Of a DNA stretch of 64,000 nt, positions 42,778 to 50,546 are shown one piece after another (positions within the stretch are counted from its first letter, which is position 1; every line of letters begins with the position of its first letter). The stretch is taken from assembly GCA_963790775.1 (NCBI GenBank), contig CAWBPR010000005.1, positions 124,001-188,000 on the forward strand, given 5' to 3'. The notes beneath the pieces are model-generated. The model saw nothing but the letters and a program-made list of their open reading frames with translations. It made no database searches and was not told the origin of the DNA. A program made the position numbers and the translations under genes. Source of the stretch: JASJBU01 sp963790775 (GTDB lineage: Bacteria; Pseudomonadota; Gammaproteobacteria; Chromatiales; Chromatiaceae).

Positions 42778-43752
42778 TCAGTCGATGAACAGAGAGCTGA
42801 CTGACTCTTCATTACTGATGCGGCGCATGGTTTCCGCCAGAAGTTCGGCAATGCTGACCTGTCGTATCCTTTCGCAGGCCTGGGCTTCCGGGGAAAGCAG
42901 GATGGTGTTGGTGACGACCAGTTCATCCAGTCTGGAGTTGTTGATATTGGCGACTGCAGGGCCGGACAGGACAGGATGGGTGCAGTATGCCACCACCAGG
43001 GCTGCGCCATGGTCTTTCAATGCGTTGGCGGCCTGGCAGAGGGTTCCGGCGGTATCAACCAGGTCGTCGATGATCACGCAGCTGCGGCCTTCAACTTTGC
43101 CGATGATGTTCATGATCTTTGCTTCATTCGGTCGGGGGCGCCGTTTATCGATGATGGCCAGTTCCGCATCATCCAGGCGCTTGGCCAGGGCGCGCGCTCT
43201 TACTACACCTCCAACATCGGGAGAGACCACCATCAGGTCAGGGTATTTCTGACGCCAGACATCACCCAGCAACAGGGGGGATGCATAGACGTTATCCACC
43301 GGGGTATCGAAAAAACCGACAATCTGGTCGGCGTGCAGGTCTACCGTCAGAACCCGGTTGGCCCCTGCCGTGCCGATCATCTTTGCCGCCAGTCTGGCGG
43401 TAATCGGGACTCGCGCAGAGCGCGGGCGTCGATCCTGTCGAGCATAACCGAAATAGGGTATTACTGCGGTAATGCGTTTAGCGGATGACCAGCGCATCGC
43501 ATCGATCATCACCAGCAGTTCCATCAGGTTTTCATTTGTGGGTGCGGAGGTGGGTTGCACGATAAACACGTCCCGGCCCCGTACATTCTCCTGGACTTCC
43601 GCCATCACCTCGCCATCGCTGAAACGTCCAACCTGTATCTTGCCTAACGGGAGTTTGAGATGTGAGACGATTTCGTTGGTCAGTTCCGGATTCGCGTTAC
43701 CGGAAAAAACCATGATGGAGCTTGAAGGCAAGGCGGCATCCCCTAAGTTCAT
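42778..43752 (-). CDS. prs: Ribose-phosphate pyrophosphokinase
   Basis: Makes PRPP from ribose 5-phosphate and ATP. The 324-residue protein has FSDGEVMAEVQENVRGRDVFIVQPT, the ATP region YFGYARQDRRPRSARVPITA, VDLHADQIVGFFD and the PRPP-binding loop VIIDDLVDTAGTL. Its N-terminus is about 9 residues longer than E. coli Prs. It lies between tRNA-Gln and rplY. Confidence 0.97.
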   Translation of the reverse strand: MNLGDAALPSSSIMVFSGNANPELTNEIVSHLKLPLGKIQVGRFSDGEVMAEVQENVRGRDVFIVQPTSAPTNENLMELLVMIDAMRWSSAKRITAVIPYFGYARQDRRPRSARVPITARLAAKMIGTAGANRVLTVDLHADQIVGFFDTPVDNVYASPLLLGDVWRQKYPDLMVVSPDVGGVVRARALAKRLDDAELAIIDKRRPRPNEAKIMNIIGKVEGRSCVIIDDLVDTAGTLCQAANALKDHGAALVVAYCTHPVLSGPAVANINNSRLDELVVTNTILLSPEAQACERIRQVSIAELLAETMRRISNEESVSSLFID

Positions 43753-43908
43753 TGAATATCTGTCAGTGATATGGATTGTGTATCAAGCAGTGTGGTGTTC
43801 AGGATTCAACTGCCAGGCCAAACCTAATGTGACCCGAATGCCTCGGATCATGCTTGACTGGCAAGACTGTGGAACCCTGCATCAGGCACTCATCCTCACA
43901 GCAGTGTT

Positions 43909-43983
43909 TGGCTGGGGCGGTTGGATTCGAACCAACGTATGCCAGGATCAAAACCTGGTGCCTAGCCGCTTGGCGACGCCCCA
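43909..43983 (-). tRNA. tRNA-Gln (TTG)
   Basis: A full cloverleaf can be drawn: acceptor TGGGGCG/CGCCCCA, D-arm GCCAAGCGGCTAGGC, anticodon stem CCAGG/CCTGG with loop TTTTGAT (anticodon TTG), T-arm GTTGG-TTCGAAT-CCAAC, discriminator G and encoded CCA. It sits between ispE and prs, the conserved gammaproteobacterial position. Confidence 0.95.
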
Positions 43984-44091
43984 AAAAAAATCTTGTATGT
44001 CTATCTGTAGAGCCAACCTTTCCGCCGAAACCAGGTGGTAGATTTCCTCGCTCCATCCACGGGGCCTGCCCTGCGAGCCCTGTTCGATCAT

Positions 44092-44169
44092 TGAAATTCG
44101 GTCCTGACGTAGGTTCGAACCTAAGCGCCGCTGCCAAAACCCAGTGCCTTACCGCTGGGCGGTGTTCCA
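44092..44169 (-). pseudogene. Decayed tRNA-Gln copy
   Basis: Read on the minus strand, GCCCAGCGGTAAGGCACTGGGTTTTG matches the D-arm and anticodon-arm of tRNA-Gln, and GGTTCGAACC matches a T-loop. The anticodon stem cannot close (CTGGG against AGCGG) and the acceptor halves do not pair. It lies 110 bases from the intact tRNA-Gln. Confidence 0.65.
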
Positions 44170-44177
44170 AACAGGTT

Positions 44178-45023
44178 TCAGCTATTCATCAAAATGTCGA
44201 GTAATGGAGAGTGGTTAGTTCCCCTTGCGACAAATCCCTGCCAGCCACCAGGCAGCTGCCCATACACGGCGCGCGCTGCAGCTTCGTTTGGGAATGCTGC
44301 GAATACACAGGCCCCGGTGCCCGTCATTTGTGCAGGAGCGTGCCCCTCAAGCCAGTCAAAGGCTTCCGCCACTTGTGGATAAAGCTTGCGCACCACGGGC
44401 AGGCAGTCATTGCTTCTTTCGCCCTGCAGAAAGTCGCGTATTTTGATCCTGGGTGAGTTGCGTGTCAAATCGGGTGAAGCAAAGATGGATGCGGTTGAGA
44501 CGTGGCAATCCGGAGTTAGTATCAGGTACCAGGGTTCAGGCAGGTCAATTTCAAATAAGTGTTCGCCAATGCCTTCAGCCCAGGCGGCGTGGCCGCCCAG
44601 GAAAATCGGTACGTCAGCACCCAGGGAGATGCCGAGATCAGCCAATTGCCTCTTACTGAGGCGGGTCTTCCAGATCTGATTCAGGGCAAGCAGTGTGGTG
44701 GCGGCATCTGAACTGCCGCCGCCCAGGCCGCCGCCCATGGGCAGTCTTTTTTCGAGCCTGATCTCTACTCCCTGCCGGGTGTGGGTTCTGGTCTGCAACA
44801 GCTGGGCGGCGCGAAATGTCAGGTCCAGTTCAGGGGCAACGCCGGGCAGCGGATTACTTATCACAATCCGGCTGTCCGAGCGGGGTGAGAAAAAGAGTTG
44901 ATCCTGATAGTCCAGGAATTGGAAAACAGTCTGTAGTTCGTGATATCCATCTGCACGGCGAGCGACAATGCGCAGCATCAGGTTGAGCTTTGCCGGCGCC
45001 GGCCAGGCGATTGTCTCCAGCAT
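44178..45023 (-). CDS. ispE: 4-diphosphocytidyl-2-C-methyl-D-erythritol kinase
   Basis: GHMP kinase of the MEP isoprenoid pathway. The 281-residue protein opens with the substrate motif WPAPAKLNLMLRI and has the ATP loop PMGGGLGGGSSDAATTL and the C-terminal TGTGACVFAAF. It follows the TPR gene after about 150 bases; lolB, normally between them, is missing. Confidence 0.96.
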   Translation of the reverse strand: MLETIAWPAPAKLNLMLRIVARRADGYHELQTVFQFLDYQDQLFFSPRSDSRIVISNPLPGVAPELDLTFRAAQLLQTRTHTRQGVEIRLEKRLPMGGGLGGGSSDAATTLLALNQIWKTRLSKRQLADLGISLGADVPIFLGGHAAWAEGIGEHLFEIDLPEPWYLILTPDCHVSTASIFASPDLTRNSPRIKIRDFLQGERSNDCLPVVRKLYPQVAEAFDWLEGHAPAQMTGTGACVFAAFPNEAAARAVYGQLPGGWQGFVARGTNHSPLLDILMNS

Positions 45024-45174
45024 TATCCAGAATCCTCAGTTGAATGCCGTGATGCGCCGCCACGAACATACCATGCGTGGTTTACCCGGCAGATTGATGC
45101 CTCCAGTCCTGGTAAAGCGCGTTTTTTCAGTGCGATTAGCGCGCATGGCGGTCAACCGAGGGATCTGGGGTGAT

Positions 45175-46854
45175 TTATTCGGCGCCGAGCCGCTGCATGA
45201 CCGGTTTGATAAAACGGTTGCCGGGTTCCCGCTGATTCGCTTTTCGCCATACGTCCAGAGCTTGCTGCTTTTTCTCCATGCGCCACAATACTTCCCCAAG
45301 ATGGGAGGCGATTTCTGCATCCTGGCTGAATTGTGTTGCCCGTTGCAGGAATTCGAGTGCTTGCTGCAGATTGCCCAGGCGGAATTCGATCCAGCCCATG
45401 CTGTCGAGAATGGCCGGGCTGTTCGGTTTCAGAATGAGCGCCCGTTGAATGTATGCTTTCGCTTCTTCAAGCCGGTCAGTCTGATCCGCCAAGGTATAAC
45501 CCAGTGCGTTGAGCGCGTCGGCGTGATCCGGGTGGAGTTTCAAAATCCTGTTGAGGTCTTCCTCCAGAATATTGATCTGCCCCATATCAGCTGCATTCAG
45601 AGCCCGGGCGTAGAGCAGGTCAATATTGCCCGCATTCAGCTCCAGTCCACGATTGTATGTTTCGTGGGCAATGGAATATTTCGCTGAGTCACGCAGTATT
45701 TCCGCTTCGATCAGGTATAGCTTGATCGAGTGTTGCGGCAGGTTGTTGCGCAGCAGGTGCAATAATTCGCGGGCTTCATTCAGCTTCCCCTGTTGCGCAA
45801 GGATTCTCGCCATCTGGATTCGAGCGTCAGCCTGGTCGTTTCCATCCACCTTGAGGAAATGTTTGTAAGCCGTTTCCGGGGCATTTTGATGTTGTGCAAT
45901 CAGGCCAAGTTGAAAATGGGACTCGCCGCGTTTCCTGCCACTCGAGATTAATTGCTTGAAATATTTTTTCGCCGACTCATATTGCTGGAGTTCGGATGAG
46001 ATGACCCCGAGTGCATAGATGATGTCTGAATTGCCAGGTTGTTGTTGGTGAAGAATTTCAAACTGTTTTAGTGCGTTCTCCAATTGCTGCTTTTCAAGCA
46101 ATAATCTTGCATAGGTCAGGCGCAGTTCTGTTTTATCTGGAGCTTTAATCACCGCCTGCCTGAGAACCTCAAGCCCCTCATCCTGCTTATCCTGTACGAT
46201 GAGGGTGCGACTGAGTAACAGCATTCCAATCGGCCAGCCGGGTTTATATTGCAGTGCGCGGTTGATGCTCTGTTCGGCAAGTACGTATTGCTTGGCCTGA
46301 TTGGCGGTCAGGGCGAGTGCATACAGGGCGTTCGGGTCCTCCGTGTCGTCAGGAACGACCTGCTGCATGAGCGCCAGAGACTGCTCTGGCGGGCCGGCTT
46401 TTTCTGCAATTGCGGCAGCTTTCAGATAGCCGTTTTCATTTTTAAGATTGGCAATTCTGACTACTTCGCGCAGGTGATGGACGGTATCAGTGAGTTGTCC
46501 TGCATTAGCTGTGAGCAGCGCGGCGATCTGGTTGGCTCCGATTGAATCGGGATTGAGCTCAATCCAGAGGCTGGCGGCTTGCATGGCTTCTGGTGTCAGT
46601 TTTGCCTGCAGCGCCAGTTGCGTTGCGCGCTCTGCTGCAGAAGGTGATCTCGATTGTTCAGCCGAACGGAATGCGTGGATGAAAGCAGTGTGGTAATCGC
46701 CGCGTTGTGCTGCAATCTCTCCCGCCAGTGTATCGTATATCATGCCGCTGCTGAGTGAGAGCTGTTCGGATGGGGCAACTGTTTGCGGTGCTAGTTGATC
46801 CACAGGGTCAGCTGTCTCGATCGGGAGCGCTGGATTGCGGTGGATTTGACGCAC
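45175..46854 (-). CDS. TPR-repeat protein (signal peptide out of frame)
   Basis: The 559-residue protein is made almost entirely of 34-residue TPR helix pairs (for example NALYALALTANQAKQYVLAEQSINRALQYKPG and PAILDSMGWIEFRLGNLQQALEFLQRA). It corresponds to the TPR protein encoded beside lolB-ispE in Pseudomonas (PA4667 position), normally an outer-membrane lipoprotein. Here the frame begins at GTG 46854 without a signal peptide, while a good lipoprotein signal peptide lies just upstream one base out of frame (46808-46909). As written the protein would stay in the cytoplasm. Confidence 0.82.
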   Translation of the reverse strand: MRQIHRNPALPIETADPVDQLAPQTVAPSEQLSLSSGMIYDTLAGEIAAQRGDYHTAFIHAFRSAEQSRSPSAAERATQLALQAKLTPEAMQAASLWIELNPDSIGANQIAALLTANAGQLTDTVHHLREVVRIANLKNENGYLKAAAIAEKAGPPEQSLALMQQVVPDDTEDPNALYALALTANQAKQYVLAEQSINRALQYKPGWPIGMLLLSRTLIVQDKQDEGLEVLRQAVIKAPDKTELRLTYARLLLEKQQLENALKQFEILHQQQPGNSDIIYALGVISSELQQYESAKKYFKQLISSGRKRGESHFQLGLIAQHQNAPETAYKHFLKVDGNDQADARIQMARILAQQGKLNEARELLHLLRNNLPQHSIKLYLIEAEILRDSAKYSIAHETYNRGLELNAGNIDLLYARALNAADMGQINILEEDLNRILKLHPDHADALNALGYTLADQTDRLEEAKAYIQRALILKPNSPAILDSMGWIEFRLGNLQQALEFLQRATQFSQDAEIASHLGEVLWRMEKKQQALDVWRKANQREPGNRFIKPVMQRLGAE

Positions 46855-46909
46855 ACCCAGTGAGTGAGAGTGTGAGAAAGATGGTCAGGATTGATCGAGG
46901 GTTGTTCAT
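46808..46909 (-). pseudogene. Detached lipoprotein signal peptide of the TPR gene
   Basis: ATG 46909 opens a 33-residue frame with MNNPRSILTIFLTLSLTGC, a textbook lipoprotein signal with lipobox LTGC, then SNPPQSSAPDRDS and TGA at 46808. It overlaps the start of the TPR frame, which is offset by one base. A single indel near 46815-46850 would restore one continuous lipoprotein. Confidence 0.7.
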
Positions 46910-47086
46910 TGCTTTGATGTCATTTCCGAGTTTCGACTAGTAATAAAGCTAAATAGTTCCTGCTGCAAGTGTTTAGGGGTCGTCGTGTTGGGAATTTACC
47001 CAAAACTTCCGATATCGGCCTGTATATCCCAATTTCACACAACTCCTCTGGCCTGGTTGGGCTGGAGGTTAATGTTAAAATCAATG

Positions 47087-47116
47087 TTGACTTTGGCTAG
47101 TTGAAACGGCAAAATT
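47087..47116 (+). promoter_or_regulatory. Possible promoter of the tRNA-tuf operon
   Basis: TTGACT (47087-47092), an 18-base spacer and AAAATT (47111-47116) lie just ahead of tRNA-Tyr, followed by a GC-rich stretch like the discriminator of stringently controlled stable-RNA promoters. The -10 is weak. Confidence 0.4.
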
Positions 47117-47130
47117 CGCTGCTTCCGCTT

Positions 47131-47215
47131 GGAGGGGTTCCCGAGTGGCCAAAGGGATCAGACTGTAAATCTGACGGCTCCGCCTTCGGAGGTTCGAATC
47201 CTCCCCCCTCCACCA
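47131..47215 (+). tRNA. tRNA-Tyr (GTA)
   Basis: Class II tRNA with long variable arm: acceptor GGAGGGG/CCCCTCC, anticodon arm ATCAGACTGTAAATCTGA with anticodon GTA, T-arm GGAGG-TTCGAAT-CCTCC and encoded CCA. Confidence 0.96.
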
Positions 47216-47270
47216 GATTCTTTATGTTGAGAAATAGGCGGTTTTGGTGAGCGACGCGTCGCTTGGCAGC

Positions 47271-47344
47271 GCGGGTGTAGTTCAATGGTAGAACTTCAGC
47301 CTTCCAAGCTGAATACGTGGGTTCGATTCCCATCACCCGCTCCA
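47271..47344 (+). tRNA. tRNA-Gly (TCC)
   Basis: GCGGGTG acceptor, anticodon loop CTTCCAA (TCC) closed by CAGC/GCTG, T-loop TTCGATT and encoded CCA. Second tRNA of the tufB operon. Confidence 0.96.
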
Positions 47345-47405
47345 AATTTAGTAAGCCCAGTGCCTGAATCGCCTGGGAGGGCCCTGGGTTCAGGGTTGAG
47401 CTTTT

Positions 47406-47481
47406 GCCCGGATAGCTCAGTTGGTAGAGCGCACCCTTGGTAAGGGTGAGGTCGGCAGTTCAAATCTGCTTCTGGGCTCCA
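47406..47481 (+). tRNA. tRNA-Thr (GGT)
   Basis: GCCCGGA acceptor, D-arm AGCTCAGTTGGTAGAGC, anticodon loop CTTGGTA (GGT), T-loop TTCAAAT, discriminator T and encoded CCA. The Tyr-Gly-Thr-tuf order is the conserved gammaproteobacterial one. Confidence 0.96.
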
Positions 47482-47556
47482 TTTTCGTAACGGCGTGCTG
47501 ATGCGCGCACGAATTTACCTTTAATATTTAAAGTATAGAATACCTGGAGAGCACTC

Positions 47557-48747
47557 ATGTCCAAGGCAAAATTCGAACGCAAAAAACCGCATGTCAATGT
47601 GGGAACGATCGGTCACGTCGACCATGGAAAGACCACGTTGACGGCGGCGATCACCTCAGTCCAGGCGGCCAAATTTGGTGGCGAGAAGCGCGCCTTCGAT
47701 CAAATCGATAATGCCCCGGAAGAGCGCGAGCGTGGTATCACCATCGCCACCGCGCATGTGGAGTACGAAACGGCAAAGCGCCACTACGCGCACGTTGACT
47801 GCCCCGGGCATGCGGACTATGTGAAGAACATGATCACTGGTGCGGCGCAGATGGACGGCGCAATCCTGGTGGTGTCAGCCGCCGATGGCCCAATGCCGCA
47901 GACCCGGGAGCACATCCTGCTGTCGCGTCAGGTGGGTGTGCCCTACGTGATTGTCTACCTGAACAAGGCGGACATGGTGGACGACGAAGAGCTGCTGGAA
48001 CTGGTTGAAATGGAAGTGCGCGAGCTGCTCGACAGCTACGATTTCCCGGGTGACGACACCCCGATCATCGTCGGTTCGGCGCTGAAGGCGCTGGAAGGCG
48101 ACGAATCCGAGCTGGGCAGCCAGTCTATCGACAAACTGATGGATGCCCTGGACAACTACATCCCGGAACCGAAACGCGCCATCGACGGCCCGTTCCTGAT
48201 GCCGATTGAAGATGTGTTCTCCATCTCCGGACGCGGCACGGTAGTCACTGGACGTATCGAGCGTGGCGTGGTGAAGGTCGGTGAAGAGATCGCGATCGTC
48301 GGCATCAAAGACACGGTCAAGACGGTATGCACCGGCGTGGAAATGTTCCGCAAGCTGCTGGACCAGGGTGAAGCAGGCGACAACGTTGGCGTACTGCTGC
48401 GTGGCACCAAGCGTGATGAAGTCGAGCGTGGACAGGTCCTGGCGAAGCCGGGCAGCATCACCCCGCACACCCACTTTGAATGTGAAGTGTACGTCCTGAG
48501 TAAAGATGAAGGTGGGCGTCACACCCCGTTCTTCGCCAATTACCGGCCACAGTTTTACTTCCGGACCACCGACGTCACCGGCGCCTGCGACCTGCCGGAG
48601 GGCGTGGAGATGGTAATGCCGGGAGACAACGTAAAGATGACCGTCAAGCTGATCGCGCCGATCGCGATGGAAGAGGGTCTGCGCTTTGCGATTCGTGAAG
48701 GCGGCCGGACCGTAGGGGCCGGCGTGGTCTCTAAGATTATCGAGTAG
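47557..48747 (+). CDS. tuf: Elongation factor Tu
   Basis: GTPase delivering aminoacyl-tRNA to the ribosome. The 396-residue protein has G1 GHVDHGKTT, G2 RGITI, G3 DCPGHADY, G4 NKAD and domains 2 and 3 of normal length. It is the tufB-type copy between tRNA-Thr and tRNA-Trp. A second copy (tufA) is expected after fusA, beyond the window. Confidence 0.99.
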   Translation: MSKAKFERKKPHVNVGTIGHVDHGKTTLTAAITSVQAAKFGGEKRAFDQIDNAPEERERGITIATAHVEYETAKRHYAHVDCPGHADYVKNMITGAAQMDGAILVVSAADGPMPQTREHILLSRQVGVPYVIVYLNKADMVDDEELLELVEMEVRELLDSYDFPGDDTPIIVGSALKALEGDESELGSQSIDKLMDALDNYIPEPKRAIDGPFLMPIEDVFSISGRGTVVTGRIERGVVKVGEEIAIVGIKDTVKTVCTGVEMFRKLLDQGEAGDNVGVLLRGTKRDEVERGQVLAKPGSITPHTHFECEVYVLSKDEGGRHTPFFANYRPQFYFRTTDVTGACDLPEGVEMVMPGDNVKMTVKLIAPIAMEEGLRFAIREGGRTVGAGVVSKIIE

Positions 48748-48762
48748 TCGATAAGTGTGTTG

Positions 48763-48791
48763 CGGGGTCGGCTCTGGCCGATCCCGTTTTT
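48763..48791 (+). terminator. Terminator after tuf
   Basis: CGGGGTCGGC-TCTG-GCCGATCCCG followed by five T, 15 bases after the tuf stop and 10 bases before tRNA-Trp. Confidence 0.8.
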
Positions 48792-48800
48792 AGCGTTTTT

Positions 48801-48876
48801 AGGCCAGTGGCTCAACTGGTAGAGCAGCGGTCTCCAAAACCGCAGGTTGGGGGTTCGAGTCCCTCCTGGCCTGCCA
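48801..48876 (+). tRNA. tRNA-Trp (CCA)
   Basis: AGGCCAG acceptor pairing CTGGCCT, D-arm GCTCAACTGGTAGAGC, anticodon loop CTCCAAA (CCA), T-loop TTCGAGT and encoded CCA. Conserved position between tuf and secE. Confidence 0.96.
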
Positions 48877-48898
48877 TTTTATCTGGCAAATATAACCT

Positions 48899-49270
48899 AT
48901 GAGCGCGAATACCCAAGTTGAAGTATCCGGTTTGGATACAGTCAAGTTGCTGATGTCAGTCACGATTATCGTGGCGGCATTGCTTGGCTTTTATTATTTT
49001 GACGCCTATTCCCAGCTGCTGAGAGTTCTTGGGCTTTTAGCCGTGGTTGGCGTGGCGGTTTTTATTGCCTATCAGACGGTTGTCGGGAAGCGAGTCTGGA
49101 GATTTGCTTCCGATGCCAAGGTCGAGGTGCGTAAGGTCGTTTGGCCGAGTCGCCAGGAAACAGTGCAGACGACGCTGATTGTGTTCGTGGTGGTGCTGAT
49201 CATGGGAATTATCCTCTGGCTGTTCGATATGATGCTGGGCGCCATACTCCGCGCTCTGACTGGAGGCTGA
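48899..49270 (+). CDS. secE: Preprotein translocase subunit SecE
   Basis: The 123-residue membrane subunit of the SecYEG channel has three segments as in E. coli, and the conserved amphipathic region with VRKVVWPSRQETVQTTL before the last segment. The nusG ribosome site (GGAGG) lies inside its last codons. Confidence 0.96.
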   Translation: MSANTQVEVSGLDTVKLLMSVTIIVAALLGFYYFDAYSQLLRVLGLLAVVGVAVFIAYQTVVGKRVWRFASDAKVEVRKVVWPSRQETVQTTLIVFVVVLIMGIILWLFDMMLGAILRALTGG

Positions 49271-49272
49271 TT

Positions 49273-49806
49273 GTGGCGCTAAGGTGGTATGTGGTGCATG
49301 CCTACTCCGGTTTCGAGATGCAGGTCCAGCGATCTCTGCTTGAGCGCATCAAGCGTTTTGGCATGGAAGACAAGTTTGGCGACGTATTGGTCCCCACTGA
49401 AGAAGTTGTCGAGATGCGCGCCGGCCAGCAACGTAAGAGCGAACGCAAGTTCTTTCCAGGTTATGTGTTGGTGCAAATGGAGATGACCGACGATACCTGG
49501 CATCTGGTAAAAGATGTGCCCAAGGTAATGGGGTTTATCGGCGGGACGGGTGATAAGCCTGCTCCGATTACCGACAAAGAGGCAGATGCGATCCTGCAGC
49601 GGGTTGTAGACGGTGTCGAGAAGCCCCGTCCGAAAGTACTTTTCGAGCCAGGCGAGGTCGTGCGGGTCATCGATGGTCCCTTCAACGACTTCACTGGAGT
49701 GGTGGAAGAGGTTGACTACGAGAAGAGCCGCATGAAGGTGTCGGTGCTTATATTTGGCCGTTCGACACCCGTAGACCTTGAGTTTGGACAAGTCGAGAAA
49801 GGGTGA
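49273..49806 (+). CDS. nusG: Transcription termination/antitermination protein NusG
   Basis: Binds the RNA polymerase clamp and links it to Rho or the ribosome. GTG 49273 behind GGAGG gives MALRWYVVHAYSGFE, the usual NusG start; the NGN domain is followed by a KOW domain (FEPGEVVRVIDGPFNDFTGVVEEVD). 177 residues. It starts 2 bases after secE. Confidence 0.97.
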   Translation: MALRWYVVHAYSGFEMQVQRSLLERIKRFGMEDKFGDVLVPTEEVVEMRAGQQRKSERKFFPGYVLVQMEMTDDTWHLVKDVPKVMGFIGGTGDKPAPITDKEADAILQRVVDGVEKPRPKVLFEPGEVVRVIDGPFNDFTGVVEEVDYEKSRMKVSVLIFGRSTPVDLEFGQVEKG

Positions 49807-49842
49807 GCTCAAATAATTAGTCCAAGGACCAATTATTTGAGC
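49807..49842. other. Long hairpin directly after nusG
   Basis: GCTCAAATAATTAGTCC and GGACCAATTATTTGAGC form a 17-bp stem with one mismatch and an AA loop, beginning with the base after the nusG stop codon. There is no following U-tract. It may be a processing (RNase III) site or termination-modulating structure separating secE-nusG from the rplK operon. Confidence 0.6.
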
Positions 49843-50109
49843 GAACGACCGGACAGGAGGTCCGGGCTGGGGGTGAGTGAAGAACTCTCAAGTAGCGCCA
49901 TGGGAGGCGAGAAGAGATTTACTTACAGGATTGTGGGTTAGTCCTGTGATGCTCGTCTGGATGCAACTGCATGGATGGCGGGAATAATTCAGCTTGAATG
50001 AGAGCTGGTGATTAACCTCGAAGCTGGTACGTGATATCCTTCGGGGCTTTTTTAATTGGGGAGTCTGGGTGAAAGTCCCAGGCGTTTGCACCCACTAGAG
50101 AGGTAAAAC
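49843..50109 (+). promoter_or_regulatory. Leader region of the rplKAJL operon
   Basis: No gene is seen. The region holds CCGGAC-AGGAG-GTCCGG (49849-49865), then an intrinsic-terminator-like structure (50016-50053), and finally GGGTGAAAGTCCC just ahead of rplK. The last could be the L1-binding autoregulatory site expected in front of rplK; this is inference from position and a short stem. Confidence 0.4.
50016..50053 (+). terminator. Attenuator-like terminator ahead of rplK
   Basis: CCTCGAAG (50016-50023) can pair with CTTCGGGG (50039-50046, one G-U pair) around a 15-base loop, followed by C and six T. It is a candidate conditional terminator in the rplK leader. Confidence 0.5.
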
Positions 50110-50544
50110 ATGGCAAAAAAGATCCTGGCTTATATCAAGCTGCAGGTCAAGGCCGGTGAGGCCAACCCGAGTCCGCCTGTAGGCCCCGCATTGGGACAAC
50201 ATGGCGTCAACATCATGGAGTTCTGCAAGGCCTTCAACGCCAAAACGCAGAATCTGGAGAAGGGTCTTCCGACACCTGTGGTGATTACGGTCTATAGCGA
50301 TCGTTCATTCACTTTTATCACCAAGACGCCTCCAGCCTCAGTGCTGCTCAAAAAAGCAGCAGGCCTGCAGAAGGGCAGCGCAACCCCGAACAGTGTAAAA
50401 GTGGCTACTGTGACCAGGGCCCAGCTGGAGGAGATTGCCACCACTAAGATGCCTGATCTGACTGCGGCGGATATGGATGCTGCAGTGCGCACCATTGCCG
50501 GTAGCGCGCGTCAGATGGGGATTCAAGTTGAGGGGGTTGAGTAA
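50110..50544 (+). CDS. rplK: 50S ribosomal protein L11
   Basis: 144 residues binding the GTPase-associated 23S rRNA region. The Pro-rich N-terminal domain (VKAGEANPSPPVGPALGQHGVNIMEFCKAFN) and the RNA-binding C-terminal domain are normal. First gene of rplKAJL. Confidence 0.99.
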   Translation: MAKKILAYIKLQVKAGEANPSPPVGPALGQHGVNIMEFCKAFNAKTQNLEKGLPTPVVITVYSDRSFTFITKTPPASVLLKKAAGLQKGSATPNSVKVATVTRAQLEEIATTKMPDLTAADMDAAVRTIAGSARQMGIQVEGVE

Positions 50545-50546
50545 TC

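Noticed and set aside
43799..44170. Open frames on both strands across tRNA-Gln
   Set aside because: They cross an intact tRNA and a tRNA remnant and show no protein-like features.
47097..47345. 82-codon minus-strand frame with MGIEPTYSAWKAEVLPLNY
   Set aside because: A well-known false protein read from the antisense of the tRNA-Tyr and tRNA-Gly genes.
47875..48522. Minus-strand open frame inside tuf
   Set aside because: Antisense of a highly biased, conserved gene.
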